From: Haladaptatus pallidirubidus
GTDB lineage: Archaea; Halobacteriota; Halobacteria; Halobacteriales; Haladaptataceae
Length of the DNA: 64,000 nt
Direction of reading: 5' to 3'
NCBI RefSeq assembly: GCF_020700235.1
Contig: NZ_CP085301.1
Location: forward strand, 1,488,001 to 1,552,000
The stretch's first letter is position 1; each line of letters starts with the position of its first letter. Position numbers and translations under genes: made by a program. Shown here piece by piece: positions 1 through 9,046 of the stretch. The notes under the pieces are model-generated. The model was not told the DNA's origin. It saw only the letters and a program-made list of their open reading frames with translations, and ran no database searches.

Positions 1-415
1 TCCCACCTTCGAGTCGTCCGAACGCGACCGGCGAACCGCTTCCGAGCGCGGCGACTTCGGTTTCCACGGTTCGTCCGTCGTTTCCGACCTCGTGGAGGAC
101 GACGGAACCGTCCTCGTCCCTGCCCGCGACGAGCGCATCGACGCCCGTTTCCTCGGCGATTTCGCCCGCCGTTCGTGCGAGTCGGGTAGACGACACCGGT
201 TCCTCGCGTTCGGTTTGATACGTGCGGAGTTCGGCGTCGAAGGTGCGGTCAAATTTCCCAATTGAACCAGGATCGCCCACGACTGCACAACCTGCGAAAT
301 CGTAGTCGAACACTCGTTGTACCGAGTCCGAGGTGACGGTTCCGCCCGCTGTCTGTCGTCGGTCACCAGCGAGAACGACTCCCTCGGGGCAGACGACTCC
401 AACTACAGTTGCCAT
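1..415 (-). CDS. Proteasome-like Ntn-hydrolase, 3' end outside window
   Basis: About 138 codons are visible from an ATG at 413-415; the gene runs off the left edge. The start, MATVVGVVCPEGVVLAGDRR, has the look of a 20S proteasome beta/HslV-type fold: a first strand with a Thr near the N-terminus (position 3), then a GVVLAxDRR segment and a later VVGDPGS turn. It is shorter and more divergent than the true PsmB subunits, which have a propeptide ending in Gly before the catalytic Thr. Haloarchaea carry such distant paralogues. Whether Thr3 becomes an N-terminal nucleophile, and the substrate, are unknown. Confidence 0.6.
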   Translation of the reverse strand, partial: MATVVGVVCPEGVVLAGDRRQTAGGTVTSDSVQRVFDYDFAGCAVVGDPGSIGKFDRTFDAELRTYQTEREEPVSSTRLARTAGEIAEETGVDALVAGRDEDGSVVLHEVGNDGRTVETEVAALGSGSPVAFGRLEGG

Positions 416-476
416 GGGTGACCAACGACAGGCGACGAAAAGAGCGTTATTGCTATTGGAAATTCGGTGCCGATTT

Positions 477-1715
477 TCAGGCCGGCTCTTCCGCGTGCGT
501 GATTTGCCGCGTTCGAATCACGCTCATCGAGAGGACGAAGAACGCGACGGCGAGGGCGACGACCGCGCTGGCGATGAACAGCGGATAGTACCCTGTAACT
601 GCGGCGATACTGGCGAACAAGACCGGGCCGGCGGACCGACCGAGGAACGTGGTACTGTTTCGAAGGCTCAGCGCGCCGCCGCGAAGGCCCACCGAAACGA
701 GGTCGCTGATTGCGGCATCGACCGCGGGCATCGAAAGGCCAAGTCCGGCACCGAAGACGAGCATCGCGAGCGTGATACCGACCGGAGTAGGAACCAACCA
801 CGCGCCGAACAAACCCACGGCGTAGCACGCGAATCCGACGGCGATGAGGCCGTAGTTGGATAGGTAGCGGGCGAACCAGCCGTTCTTCGCGGAGACGACG
901 ACGGACGACGTTTCCGAGACCGCGAGGACGACGCCAATCGCAAGCGCGGACATGCCGAAATTTCCTTCGAGGAGGAACGGCATGATGGTGATTACCGCGC
1001 CGAACAGCAGGAGTTCGGTCATGCAAGCCGCGCCGTAGAGGACGAGAGCGTCGGTGCCACTCAGCACGCGAACCGCGCGCCGGAGATAGGCGACCCCCTG
1101 CGAATCGCGCTCGTGGGACGGTTCTTCGAGGTGCCGAACGGCGTAAAAGGCGAGCGGAAGTCCCGCCAAGTAGACGAAGTAGGGTACATTCCACGAGACG
1201 GTCGCGAGAGCACCGCCGACGAGCGGGAAAATCGCCGCCCCTGCCGAGAGGACGGCATTGTTCATCCCGAGAACCGCGTTCCGTCGGGTTCCCTCGAACG
1301 TGTCGCCGATGAGCGTCACGGTGGTGATGAAGATGCCCGCCGCGGCGGTGCCGCCGACGATACGAAGGGCGAGCACGGCCTCGTAACTCGGAGCGACGAC
1401 AATCGCCCCGCCCGAGAGGCTAAAGACGACGAGGCAGCTGATGAGAACCGTCCGTCGTCCGATTCTGTCTGCGAGCATGCCGATGAACGGCGACAGCACG
1501 ATTCCGACGAGGAAGTACGTGCTGATGAGTAGACTCGCCTGCGCGTCGGAGATACCGAAGGCGTCCCGAAACGCGGGCAGAGTCGGGCTAACCAGCGGCA
1601 CGCCGAGCGGAGCGAGGAGCGTCGCCGCGAGCACGATTTGAACTGTCGGCGAGCGCCACGGTGAGGTCAATTTCGATTCGGCCGATGAGTTTGAAGCGGT
1701 GTCGGTGGAAGTCAT
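477..1715 (-). CDS. MFS transporter (multidrug-efflux-like)
   Basis: A 412-residue membrane protein with about 12 hydrophobic segments in two halves separated by a charged loop near residue 200 (HLEEPSHERDSQG). The loop after the second helix carries the major-facilitator motif A as GMLADRIGRRTVL, and the first helix region has a proline-rich PLVSPTLPAF. Length and layout fit the DHA1-type drug/proton antiporters. The substrate cannot be told. An in-frame ATG at 1727 would add four residues; 1715 was chosen arbitrarily. The gene is divergent from the FilR1-like regulator at 1894, which may control it. Confidence 0.85.
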   Translation of the reverse strand: MTSTDTASNSSAESKLTSPWRSPTVQIVLAATLLAPLGVPLVSPTLPAFRDAFGISDAQASLLISTYFLVGIVLSPFIGMLADRIGRRTVLISCLVVFSLSGGAIVVAPSYEAVLALRIVGGTAAAGIFITTVTLIGDTFEGTRRNAVLGMNNAVLSAGAAIFPLVGGALATVSWNVPYFVYLAGLPLAFYAVRHLEEPSHERDSQGVAYLRRAVRVLSGTDALVLYGAACMTELLLFGAVITIMPFLLEGNFGMSALAIGVVLAVSETSSVVVSAKNGWFARYLSNYGLIAVGFACYAVGLFGAWLVPTPVGITLAMLVFGAGLGLSMPAVDAAISDLVSVGLRGGALSLRNSTTFLGRSAGPVLFASIAAVTGYYPLFIASAVVALAVAFFVLSMSVIRTRQITHAEEPA

Positions 1716-1839
1716 ATCGGTTCGCATCCTTGTTCGCTGGTATCCCGTACCACAATAGAACGGACGACCGGATTCCGGTTAGCCTCACCCATCAAAATTG
1801 GTTTCAGTTCCTGAGATGACTGTTCACGTTCTGCGACCT

Positions 1840-1856
1840 GTCTCACGATGTGAGAC
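1840..1856. promoter_or_regulatory. Perfect inverted repeat, operator candidate
   Basis: GTCTCAC-GAT-GTGAGAC, with 7-base arms, lies 37 bases before the start at 1894 in the intergenic region shared with the MFS gene. An AT-rich stretch (CCAAATATAC) follows it. Position and symmetry suggest a binding site for a dimeric regulator, most simply the neighbouring HTH protein. This is inference from position only. Confidence 0.5.
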
Positions 1857-1893
1857 GCGATATTGCTATGCCATATGGTACCAAATATACAGT

Positions 1894-2835
1894 ATGGTCG
1901 AGCACGGAGCGGAACCCAGAGGTCGAAACCGGGACGCTAACCGAGAGGATCAAAACGCGGGTCGAGACGAGCGAAAATCGACGGGCGACGAGGGCAGTAT
2001 CTTCGACGAACTGCTGCAGACGAATCTCGAACTACGAACGGACGACGCGGGCGAGACGGTACGGCGAATCGACACCGACCAGTTAATCGATTTCGTCCGG
2101 CACGGGCCGGTGTTAGAAGCCCTCGTTCATGCGCCGCTCGACCGGCGCGAAATCGAGGCCGAGTTGGGCGTGTCGCGGGCGACGAGCCATCGGTTCACTC
2201 GATGGCTTGGCGAACACGACCTCGCGGAGAAGGTGGACGGCCGGTTCCGATTGACGGGGTACGGCCAGGTAGTCACGGAGGAGGTTCGGCGATTCGAGCG
2301 AAATCTCGCAACCGCGGAGCGACTCGCACCGCTGCTCGAATCCATCTGCCAGAGCCACCAGGAGTTCGTCATCGAACCGTTCGGCGACGCGACCGTCACG
2401 GTCGCATCGCCAGCGGATCCGTATCGGCCGGTTCAGCGATTCCTCACGCTCCTCGACAAATCGGACACGCTCCGCGGATTCAACACGACGCACATGGTAC
2501 CACTTTCGCTGGGCGCGTTTCACGAACAACTGTTCGAAAACATCGATACGGAGATAATTTATCTCCCGGACGCGGTGGAGAAACTGGTCGAGACGTATCC
2601 GGAACCCGCGACCGCCGCGCTCGAACGCGGCCACCTCAAACTGCGGACGCGAGAAGCACTTCCCTATGGACTCGCCATCTTCGACGACCGAGTCGGAATC
2701 GGCGGCTACGACGAGCGAACCGGAACGATGCAGGTGTTCGTGGACTCCGAGACGGCCATCGCTCGCAAGTGGGCTGAGCGGGTTTACGGCGTGTATCGGG
2801 AGCGCTCTGAACCGCTCGGTGAAGACGCGAGCTAA
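1894..2835 (+). CDS. FilR1-type winged-helix transcription regulator
   Basis: 313 residues from the ATG at 1894. The frame is open upstream to 1798, but that part is low-complexity and crosses the inverted repeat at 1840-1856. Residues about 1-60 are polar. A winged-helix domain follows (LEALVHAPLDRREIEAELGV, then SRATSHRFTRWLGEHDL). The C-terminal half from about residue 130 resembles the FilR1/DUF1724 domain of archaeal regulators (EFVIEPFGDATVTVASPAD; LRGFNTTHMVP; EIIYLPDAVEKL). In that family this half senses an unknown ligand. Divergence from the MFS exporter suggests local control. Confidence 0.75.
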   Translation: MVEHGAEPRGRNRDANREDQNAGRDERKSTGDEGSIFDELLQTNLELRTDDAGETVRRIDTDQLIDFVRHGPVLEALVHAPLDRREIEAELGVSRATSHRFTRWLGEHDLAEKVDGRFRLTGYGQVVTEEVRRFERNLATAERLAPLLESICQSHQEFVIEPFGDATVTVASPADPYRPVQRFLTLLDKSDTLRGFNTTHMVPLSLGAFHEQLFENIDTEIIYLPDAVEKLVETYPEPATAALERGHLKLRTREALPYGLAIFDDRVGIGGYDERTGTMQVFVDSETAIARKWAERVYGVYRERSEPLGEDAS

Positions 2836-2841
2836 AATTCC

Positions 2842-3018
2842 TTAGGTTTCAGTCTGATTTTCTCGGGCGCTCGTTTCGGAACTGGGCTGTGCTGACGTCG
2901 TATTCTCGTCATCTCGTTCGAGCGTCGAACACAGCAATTCGGGGGTTCGTTGGTGCCGTGGCGTCTGTGCAAACTTCTGGATTTGTCGAAAATCGTCGTC
3001 GGTGAGTCCAGTTACCAT
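2842..3018 (-). CDS. Small conserved-looking haloarchaeal protein
   Basis: 58 residues starting MVTGLTDDDFRQIQKFAQTP, with a polar Ser/Glu-rich tail. A second ATG at 3042 would give 66 residues. No domain is recognised. The compact amphipathic N-terminus (LTDDDFRQIQKFAQTPRHQR) followed by a disordered tail is a pattern seen in short haloarchaeal proteins. It is convergent with the regulator before it, six bases from its stop. Reality as a gene is likely but not certain. Confidence 0.45.
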   Translation of the reverse strand: MVTGLTDDDFRQIQKFAQTPRHQRTPELLCSTLERDDENTTSAQPSSETSARENQTET

Positions 3019-3179
3019 ACCACTATCGCAACTTTGTTGCATATAAGCGTATGCTTAATAGCTATCTGGATGAGTTATCAGAAATGATCTAAATGTCAAC
3101 GTGAAATACGGATGCGTCTGACGGGGTTTTAAATATAACGTCGTTGCGTACAGTTTCAGGACAACGAGAGTGAGTCAGC

Positions 3180-3476
3180 ATGCAACCAAGACAACCAACA
3201 ATACGGAACAAGACGGAGTCGGATGCCGCAAAATCGCCACAACGCTACGCAATACGTCCGGACGAGAGAGTGAGCGAGGCAGTCGTCAGAGCAGTTTCGA
3301 CGGCGACCGCGACCGAGTTGCAGTTGGACGACCCGCTGTATGACCACATCGACCCTGACGCGCTGAACGACCTCTTTCGCCCCTATCCGGGACGGCAACA
3401 CAGCGGAACTGAGGTTCATTTCAACTACCACAGCTACACCGTCGTCGTCACTGCCGACGCCGTCGAACTGCGCTGA
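3180..3476 (+). CDS. HalOD1 output-domain protein
   Basis: 98 residues. After a 30-residue polar lead the sequence matches the haloarchaeal HalOD1 domain: SEAVVRAVSTATATELQLDD, then YDHIDPDALNDLF, then a GTEVHFNYHSYTVVVT strand pair. These single-domain proteins are abundant in haloarchaea and are thought to act as output modules of sensory pathways. No partner kinase is next to it. A TATA-like TTTTAAATATAA at about 3126 precedes it. Confidence 0.75.
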   Translation: MQPRQPTIRNKTESDAAKSPQRYAIRPDERVSEAVVRAVSTATATELQLDDPLYDHIDPDALNDLFRPYPGRQHSGTEVHFNYHSYTVVVTADAVELR

Positions 3477-3537
3477 GTAACGAATTTTCACCGCCGATGC
3501 ACGGAATCATTATCCCGTGTCGGTTCGACACCAAAGT

Positions 3538-4107
3538 ATGGACGAATCGTTCGATTGGTTTTCGCCGGATGACGGTGAGGAGGTAATCTGGGCGGGTAAA
3601 CAGCATCCGTACAGTCTCGTCCCGGCGTTCGTCGTTGGAATTCCCCTTACCCTCGTTGTCGTCGGCCTCGTCATCATGGTTTCCGCGTATCTCTCCTATC
3701 AGAACACGAACTACGTGGTGACGAACGACGCGCTCTACAAGAAAACGGGCGTACTATCGCGGAACGTCCAGCGAATCGAGTTTGACAAGGTACAGGACAC
3801 CTCTTATCGACAGAGCTTTTTCGGCGCGCAGTTCGGGTACGGAACCGTCGATATTAGCACTGCCGGGGGAAGCGGCGTCGAAATGAGCTTCGACAACGTC
3901 GATGCGCCGCGGGATTTGCAGTCGCTCATCAACGAGCGAAACAAGAAACGAGGAACGGGAACCGACACCGAAGGCGACAAAAACGCCGTCTTGGGAGAAA
4001 TTTTGGCCGAACTGCGTGCTATTCGGGACGCCGTCGAAAACGATGGTGAGCCGTCGAACGCGAACGCGGACGGAGATTGGAGCGAACCGGAAGACGACCG
4101 GCTATGA
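3538..4107 (+). CDS. PH domain-containing membrane protein (bPH2/YdbS-like)
   Basis: 189 residues from the ATG at 3538; an upstream GTG at 3517 is less likely. The N-terminus (EEVIWAGKQHPYSLVPAF) leads into a long hydrophobic helix pair (FVVGIPLTLVVVGLVIMVSA). The bacterial PH-like strands follow (TNYVVTNDALYKKTGVLSRN; VQRIEFDKVQDTSYRQSFFG; YGTVDISTAGG). The C-terminus is acidic and disordered. Proteins of this family are membrane-anchored and usually come in pairs, as here with the next gene. The cellular role is not defined. Confidence 0.8.
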   Translation: MDESFDWFSPDDGEEVIWAGKQHPYSLVPAFVVGIPLTLVVVGLVIMVSAYLSYQNTNYVVTNDALYKKTGVLSRNVQRIEFDKVQDTSYRQSFFGAQFGYGTVDISTAGGSGVEMSFDNVDAPRDLQSLINERNKKRGTGTDTEGDKNAVLGEILAELRAIRDAVENDGEPSNANADGDWSEPEDDRL

Positions 4108-4123
4108 ACGGGAACGACAGACC

Positions 4124-4678
4124 ATGAACGGAACCGACTGGCTCGTATTGGACGCCAACGAGGAAATACGGTGGCAGGGTCGTCCACGACTGATGAGCGC
4201 TCTTCCCGCATTACTCATCGGACTGTTCCTCGTCGTTGGGTCGATTGCGGTGGCGGTGACGGCGGGGGAGCCGATCGCGTTTTTGCTATTTCCTCTCGGA
4301 ATCACACTTCCTGTTCTCTCCTATCTCACCATCTCGAACACGCGATTCGTCGTGACCGACCGCGCGCTCTACCGAAAAACGGGCATTCTCTCGCGAAACG
4401 TCCGGCAGCTATCGATAAACAGGGTGCAGAACAGTCGTTTCCGACAGGGAATTCGCGGGACGATGTTCGACTACGGAACCGTTGGAATCGAAGTAGCGGG
4501 CGGCGGCGGTCTCCGGTTCCAAAATATCGAAAGCCCGCGCGACGTTCGCGCGACGATAGACCGACAGGCGACGACCGCTTCGATTCCCGGAACGCTTGCG
4601 CAGTGGAACGAAGTTCTTGAAGAAGTTCGGGCACTTCGATTCGCAATAGAAGGAGGGCGAGGACGCAATCGTCGATGA
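4124..4678 (+). CDS. PH domain-containing membrane protein, paralogue
   Basis: 184 residues from the ATG at 4124, 16 bases after the stop of the preceding PH-domain gene, so the two are very likely one operon. The frame is open upstream to 3902 but that part overlaps the previous gene. It has the same build: EEIRWQGRPRLMSALPALLI, two membrane segments, then TRFVVTDRALYRKTGILSRN and NRVQNSRFRQGIRG. The two proteins look like products of tandem duplication and could form a heteromeric membrane complex. Confidence 0.8.
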   Translation: MNGTDWLVLDANEEIRWQGRPRLMSALPALLIGLFLVVGSIAVAVTAGEPIAFLLFPLGITLPVLSYLTISNTRFVVTDRALYRKTGILSRNVRQLSINRVQNSRFRQGIRGTMFDYGTVGIEVAGGGGLRFQNIESPRDVRATIDRQATTASIPGTLAQWNEVLEEVRALRFAIEGGRGRNRR

Positions 4679-4751
4679 GGTATGTGTCGGACGGAATAGA
4701 TCCGAAACGGACTTTTTGTGAATATTGTAGCTGCGCGGTGTATTATTAGTA

Positions 4752-5561
4752 TCGTACCAGAATAAAGTCGAGCGCGACAGCGAGGCCGGTGGCCCTCCGG
4801 AAAATCTCGGAAGGGGAAAGAAGAAGACGAACGACCCGCTGTACGACCTCCAGTGGGACCAGCAAACGCAGGACATACCGGCGGTGCACTTGAAAACGCG
4901 CGGAGAAGGAACCAGCGTCGCCATCATCGACTCGAGTATCCTGCCGAGCCGCTCCGACCTCGGGTCGCTCAACGAAGTCCTCTCCAAGAACTTCACGTCG
5001 GACGACGGCACCTTCGCGCCGGTCGGAAGCGACCACGGAACCCACAGTGCGGGTATCGTCGCCGCCGCGGGCAACGACAGTGCGAACCTCGACACCGACG
5101 GCGACGTCATCAGCCTCCCGAACGAAATAAAGAACTACATGAGCATCAGCGCAACCGGTCCAATCGGCTACCGCTGGGGCGACCCTGGCGACGGAAACGC
5201 GCAGAAAAAGCGCAACTACCCCGCTGCGTCGAACCACGTCGAAGACGAAACGTGGTCGCCGGCGTTCTACACGAACTACGGCGAGAACACGATCGATATC
5301 AGCGCACCCGGTGGCGACGCCGATCTCGATGCGCTCGACGAAATCGACGCGTCGTTCGAGCCGACCTATTCGTGGAAAGCAGGGACGAGCATGGCGGCCC
5401 CGGCGGTCGCCGGTACCGCGGCGCTGATTCGCAGTCTCGCACCCGAAATGTCGCCGCAGGAAGTTCGTGAACACCTGATAAAAACGGCTACGCCGCGCGA
5501 CCCGACCTACCACGGCGACGGCCACCTCGACACGAAAGCCGCACTGGACGCGCTGGAGTAA
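4752..5561 (+). pseudogene. Subtilase (S8) remnant, N-terminus and central part missing
   Basis: The frame is open from about 4752 and reads NDPLYDLQWDQQTQ, the usual start of a mature haloarchaeal subtilase, but no signal peptide, propeptide or ATG precedes it. The catalytic residues are present: Asp in VAIIDSS, His in DHGTHSAGIVA and Ser in GTSMAAPAVAGTAAL. However, GIVAA runs directly into AAGNDS, the segment carrying the oxyanion Asn. The roughly 60-80 residues that normally separate these blocks, including the substrate-binding strand, are gone. The protein could not fold as an active protease. A GTG at 4884 gives the longest track of 225 codons. Confidence 0.75.
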
Positions 5562-5806
5562 TCGACGCGATTCGTAGCGAATCGCATCGCAGTGCGGGAG
5601 GAAGAAGGGGACGTTCCCGTCCGAGAGTCACTGCTAGACAGTTTGTGTCTTCAGCAGGAAATTCGAGAGTCCATCAACTCGACGCTTCGGGGGACGCTAT
5701 TCGATAAGTGGAGCCGTTTCTGTAGTGAATTATCAGTATCTTTTCGAGATGAGGTTCTATGAACAGACGGATCGACTTATGGTTCGGGCGCGGGTCTCTT
5801 TCGCGT

Positions 5807-6451
5807 ATGGCTTCTGGCGTCCACGCACAAGTCGAAGTACGCGGCGCGGAGGGCTGTCCCGCATCTTTGGTGAGCGAGGAATGTGCGGTCGAATCCGTAA
5901 CGGTCAGCCAACACGGAACTCCGGAGACGACGAAGGTTATCGGAGAGCTGACAATAGACAGTGCTGGTGACGCGCAGACGGAGTTACGGAAGGCGGACGA
6001 AGTATTCACCGACGATTCGAAATCGGTGTACCGGTACAGTCACGCGAACGGCGACTGCCCGTGTGCGCGCGTTCCGAAACACGGGTGTCCCATTCGTGAC
6101 CTTCGTGTCGATGCCGGACAACTCGTTTTCTCCTTCATTGCACCGAACCTCGAAACGCTTCGAGAAGTCGTTTCGGACCTGCAATCGTGTTGCGCTGGCG
6201 TTACGGTTCGCCGCCTCACGCGATCCGATTCCCTCGACGATACGCGGTCGTTGTTGTTCGTAGACCGGAGTGCGTTCACAGAACGACAGTACGATGTGCT
6301 CCGAACCGCCCACGAGATGGGCTATTTCGAGTCGCCGAAGGAGTCGAATTCCGAAGCAGTTGCCGACGAGTTGGGAATCTCTGTAGCCACGTTCGTCGAA
6401 CACCTCTCGGTCGCTCAGACGAAACTGTTGGAACAGATACTGGCGGATTGA
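5807..6451 (+). CDS. Bat-type HTH_10 transcription regulator
   Basis: 214 residues from the ATG at 5807; the frame is open to 5759. The C-terminal 60 residues are the haloarchaeal HTH_10 domain (FTERQYDVLRTAHEMGYFES, then VADELGISVATFVEHL). The N-terminal part has a Cys/His cluster, CPCARVPKHGCPIRDL, plus a GCPAS and an SCCAG. Similar clusters occur in Bat/DmsR-like regulators and may bind metal or sense redox. The truncated haemoglobin gene is 151 bases downstream on the same strand, so an oxygen or nitric oxide response is possible. Confidence 0.75.
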   Translation: MASGVHAQVEVRGAEGCPASLVSEECAVESVTVSQHGTPETTKVIGELTIDSAGDAQTELRKADEVFTDDSKSVYRYSHANGDCPCARVPKHGCPIRDLRVDAGQLVFSFIAPNLETLREVVSDLQSCCAGVTVRRLTRSDSLDDTRSLLFVDRSAFTERQYDVLRTAHEMGYFESPKESNSEAVADELGISVATFVEHLSVAQTKLLEQILAD

Positions 6452-6602
6452 GGAGAACGCCTGTCGTTCGCTCCGTCGAGGAACGCTCTCGAAAACACCG
6501 ACTTATCGAGTGAATTGTTATCATGCCACATTAACTTAAATAAGCCCAGATATACTAGTAACAGTCCGTATCCCGACGCGACGCCGACAGTGAAACGACG
6601 CA

Positions 6603-6962
6603 ATGGCACAAACAATTTATCGGGAAATCGGCGGACAAGACGCGGTCGAAGCGGTCATCGATGATTTTTACGACCGGGTGTTGGCGGACGAACAACTCCG
6701 GCCGTACTTCGATGGAATGGACATGAACGAACTGTACACCCATCAAGTCCAGTTCATCAGTGCGGTCGCCGGTGGTCCGACCGAGTATGCTGGAGACAAC
6801 ATGCGCGAAGCGCACGCGCATCTCGATATCGACGAAGACCACTTCGACGCCGTCGGGCGGTATCTCGAAACCGCGCTCCGAGAGAACGGCGTCGGGGACG
6901 ACAATGTCGAGGCGATTATGGCCGAAGTCGTCGCACTGAAGGAGCCAATTCTCGGCCGATAG
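6603..6962 (+). CDS. Group 1 truncated haemoglobin
   Basis: 119 residues, the normal length for a group 1 truncated globin. It begins MAQTIYREIGGQDAVEAVID, with the B-helix Tyr in DDFYDRVLAD, the FDGMDMNELYTHQ segment, the glycine motif AVAGGPTEYAG and the proximal His in REAHAHLDIDEDHF. Such globins bind oxygen or nitric oxide and are used for nitric oxide detoxification or oxygen delivery. A TATA-like ACTTAAATAA lies at about 6533. Confidence 0.9.
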   Translation: MAQTIYREIGGQDAVEAVIDDFYDRVLADEQLRPYFDGMDMNELYTHQVQFISAVAGGPTEYAGDNMREAHAHLDIDEDHFDAVGRYLETALRENGVGDDNVEAIMAEVVALKEPILGR

Positions 6963-6995
6963 CGACCACCGTTCCAACGAGTTTCGCACACTCGG

Positions 6996-7895
6996 TTAGA
7001 CGTACTCACCTTTGCTTTCGTACACCGACGGGTCGTCTTTGAACTTCCGCGCGATATCTTCGAGCGTCGTAATTTCGACGTTTTCGTGTTCCTTTACGTA
7101 CTGGATGAACTCCTCGAGGTGCGGTATCATGTGTGGAAGCCCGTGGAGGTCGGGGTGGATCGTCAGCGTGTACACTCCCGCCTCGCGCCGATTGTACAGG
7201 AAATCGAACTGCCGTTTGTAGTACTGTTCGTACATCATCGCGGGGTCTTTGTATCCCGTGTGGTAGTTCGGCTGTTTGACGAACAGCATCGGCGGAATGT
7301 CGTCCCGATACCAGCTGATGGGGATTTCGACGACGTCCGTTTCCTCCCCGTACTGGTAGGGTTCCATCCACGTCTCGGGGGAATTGTCGTACTCGATCTT
7401 CTTCCACGAATCGCCCTTCCGCATCCATGTTGGTTCGAACTGCGTTTCCATCAGACTGCTGTCGTAGAGGAAATCGTGCTTTTCCACGAGGTCGGGCGTG
7501 TTCTCGCTGTACTCCCACCAACTGGCGCGGTGACCGGCGGGTTTCTCTCCCGTTACGTCCTCGATGAGGTCGATGGAGGCTTCGATGATCGCGTCCTCCT
7601 GTTCGCGGGCGAGATCCGTCGGATTTTCGTGGGAGTAGCCGTGAACGCCGATTTCGTGTCCGTCTGCCGCGACGGCCTCGACTTCGTCGCGGAACGTTTC
7701 TATCGTGTGGCCGGGGATGTACCACGACGTATCGACGTTTTCGTCCTCGAAGAGTTGGACTAGTCGAGGAATGCCTTCCTTCCCCGCCGAGATGCCTCGA
7801 GAGAGGTCTGCGGGCGAGTCTTCTCCGCCGTACGATCCGAGCCACCCCGCCACACAGTCAGCGTCGATGCCGATTGCGACGTCAATATCACTCAT
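6996..7895 (-). CDS. Polysaccharide deacetylase-fold hydrolase (imidase/PuuE-like)
   Basis: 299 residues from the ATG at 7893-7895; the frame is open further upstream but only antisense to the asparaginase. The NodB fold is clear: first Asp in IGIDADCVAGWLG, metal-binding His pair in HEIGVHGYSHE, then GHRASWWEYSENT and a C-terminal YTLTIHPDLHGLPH with a further catalytic His. The long inserts are those of the allantoinase (PuuE) and cyclic-imide-hydrolase branch rather than of chitin deacetylases. The substrate may be a cyclic amide. It is divergent from an asparaginase, which also cleaves amides. Confidence 0.75.
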   Translation of the reverse strand: MSDIDVAIGIDADCVAGWLGSYGGEDSPADLSRGISAGKEGIPRLVQLFEDENVDTSWYIPGHTIETFRDEVEAVAADGHEIGVHGYSHENPTDLAREQEDAIIEASIDLIEDVTGEKPAGHRASWWEYSENTPDLVEKHDFLYDSSLMETQFEPTWMRKGDSWKKIEYDNSPETWMEPYQYGEETDVVEIPISWYRDDIPPMLFVKQPNYHTGYKDPAMMYEQYYKRQFDFLYNRREAGVYTLTIHPDLHGLPHMIPHLEEFIQYVKEHENVEITTLEDIARKFKDDPSVYESKGEYV

Positions 7896-8009
7896 TGTCG
7901 AGGAGATAACGGTTCGAACGTTCTTAGAAGTATGCCCCGCTATGGGTCTAGCTCGTACTGCGGTGTGAAAAGGCGAGGAGTATTGAAACAACGGAGCGAT
8001 GAGTAACTT

Positions 8010-8999
8010 ATGCGCCCGACGATTTCGATACTCGGAACCGGCGGCACCATCGCAAGCACCGACGGTGCGGACGGAGCGACACCGAGCAAAAGTAGCGAAG
8101 CGCTCGTTACGGCCGTCCCGCAACTCGCCGACTACGCGGCCCTCGACGTGCGCGAGGTCGCCCAGCGACCCAGTTTCGACATGGATATACCAACGCTGGA
8201 GGAACTCCGGCGAGCGATACGAGAGACCGTCGAGGGGGGTGCCGACGGCATTGTCGTCACTCACGGGACAGACACGATGGAGGAGTCGGCGTACTATCTC
8301 GATTTGGCGCTCGACGTCGGCGTGCCGGTCGTCGTCACCGGCGCACAGCGGCGTCCCGACGAGGTGAGTCCGGATGGCCCCTCGAATCTCGTCACGGCAG
8401 TTCGGGTGTTCACCGACGAGCGGATTCGAAACACGGGCGGCGTCTACATCGCGTTCGACGAAGAGCTGCACGCGGCCCGCGACGCGACGAAGCGACATAC
8501 GCGCAAACTCGACACCTTCGAGTCCCCCGAGAAGGGTCCGGTAGCGGTGACCACCCGAGACGAAGTTCGGTGCTACCGAGAACCTAGAAGTTACTCTGCT
8601 AATCTGGATGGAAGTGGTGACCTATCGGACATCGACGTTCGAATGGTCAAATCCGGGGCGGGCGTCGGTGGCGACCAGATAGAAGCGGCGCTCGATACGG
8701 GAGTCGATGGACTGGTTGTCGAAGGAACCGGTTTGGGGAACACGACCGCAGCAGTGGGAGATGCAATCGAGCAAGCAATTTCGACTGGCGTCCCCGTCGT
8801 CGTCACGTCACGCTGTTACGCCGGTTCGACGGCACCGGTGTACGGAACGCGCGGAGGTGGCCGAACCCTCGCGAACCACGGAGCGATGCACGGCGACGAC
8901 CTCCCGACTCACAAAGCACGACTCAAACTGCTCTTGGTTCTCCGGCACGTCGATGACCCGTCCCACACGCGACGGTATTTCAGCAGGATCGGGCGATAG
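8010..8999 (+). CDS. L-asparaginase family amidohydrolase
   Basis: 329 residues, the usual asparaginase length. The first active-site block is SILGTGGTIAST with the nucleophilic Thr. The second is GIVVTHGTDTMEESAYYL with the Thr-Asp pair. The conserved VVVTGAQRRPDEVSPDGPSN and a C-terminal VVTSRCYAGSTAPVYG follow. It should hydrolyse asparagine to aspartate and ammonia, or a related amide, in the cytoplasm, since no signal peptide is seen. The start is 114 bases from the divergent deacetylase. Aspartate is also an end product of the pathway inferred for the next cluster. Confidence 0.85.
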   Translation: MRPTISILGTGGTIASTDGADGATPSKSSEALVTAVPQLADYAALDVREVAQRPSFDMDIPTLEELRRAIRETVEGGADGIVVTHGTDTMEESAYYLDLALDVGVPVVVTGAQRRPDEVSPDGPSNLVTAVRVFTDERIRNTGGVYIAFDEELHAARDATKRHTRKLDTFESPEKGPVAVTTRDEVRCYREPRSYSANLDGSGDLSDIDVRMVKSGAGVGGDQIEAALDTGVDGLVVEGTGLGNTTAAVGDAIEQAISTGVPVVVTSRCYAGSTAPVYGTRGGGRTLANHGAMHGDDLPTHKARLKLLLVLRHVDDPSHTRRYFSRIGR

Positions 9000-9046
9000 A
9001 CCCAGTCGGAGCTCGAGCACGGTCGGATTCTCGCCCTCTCCGCACG

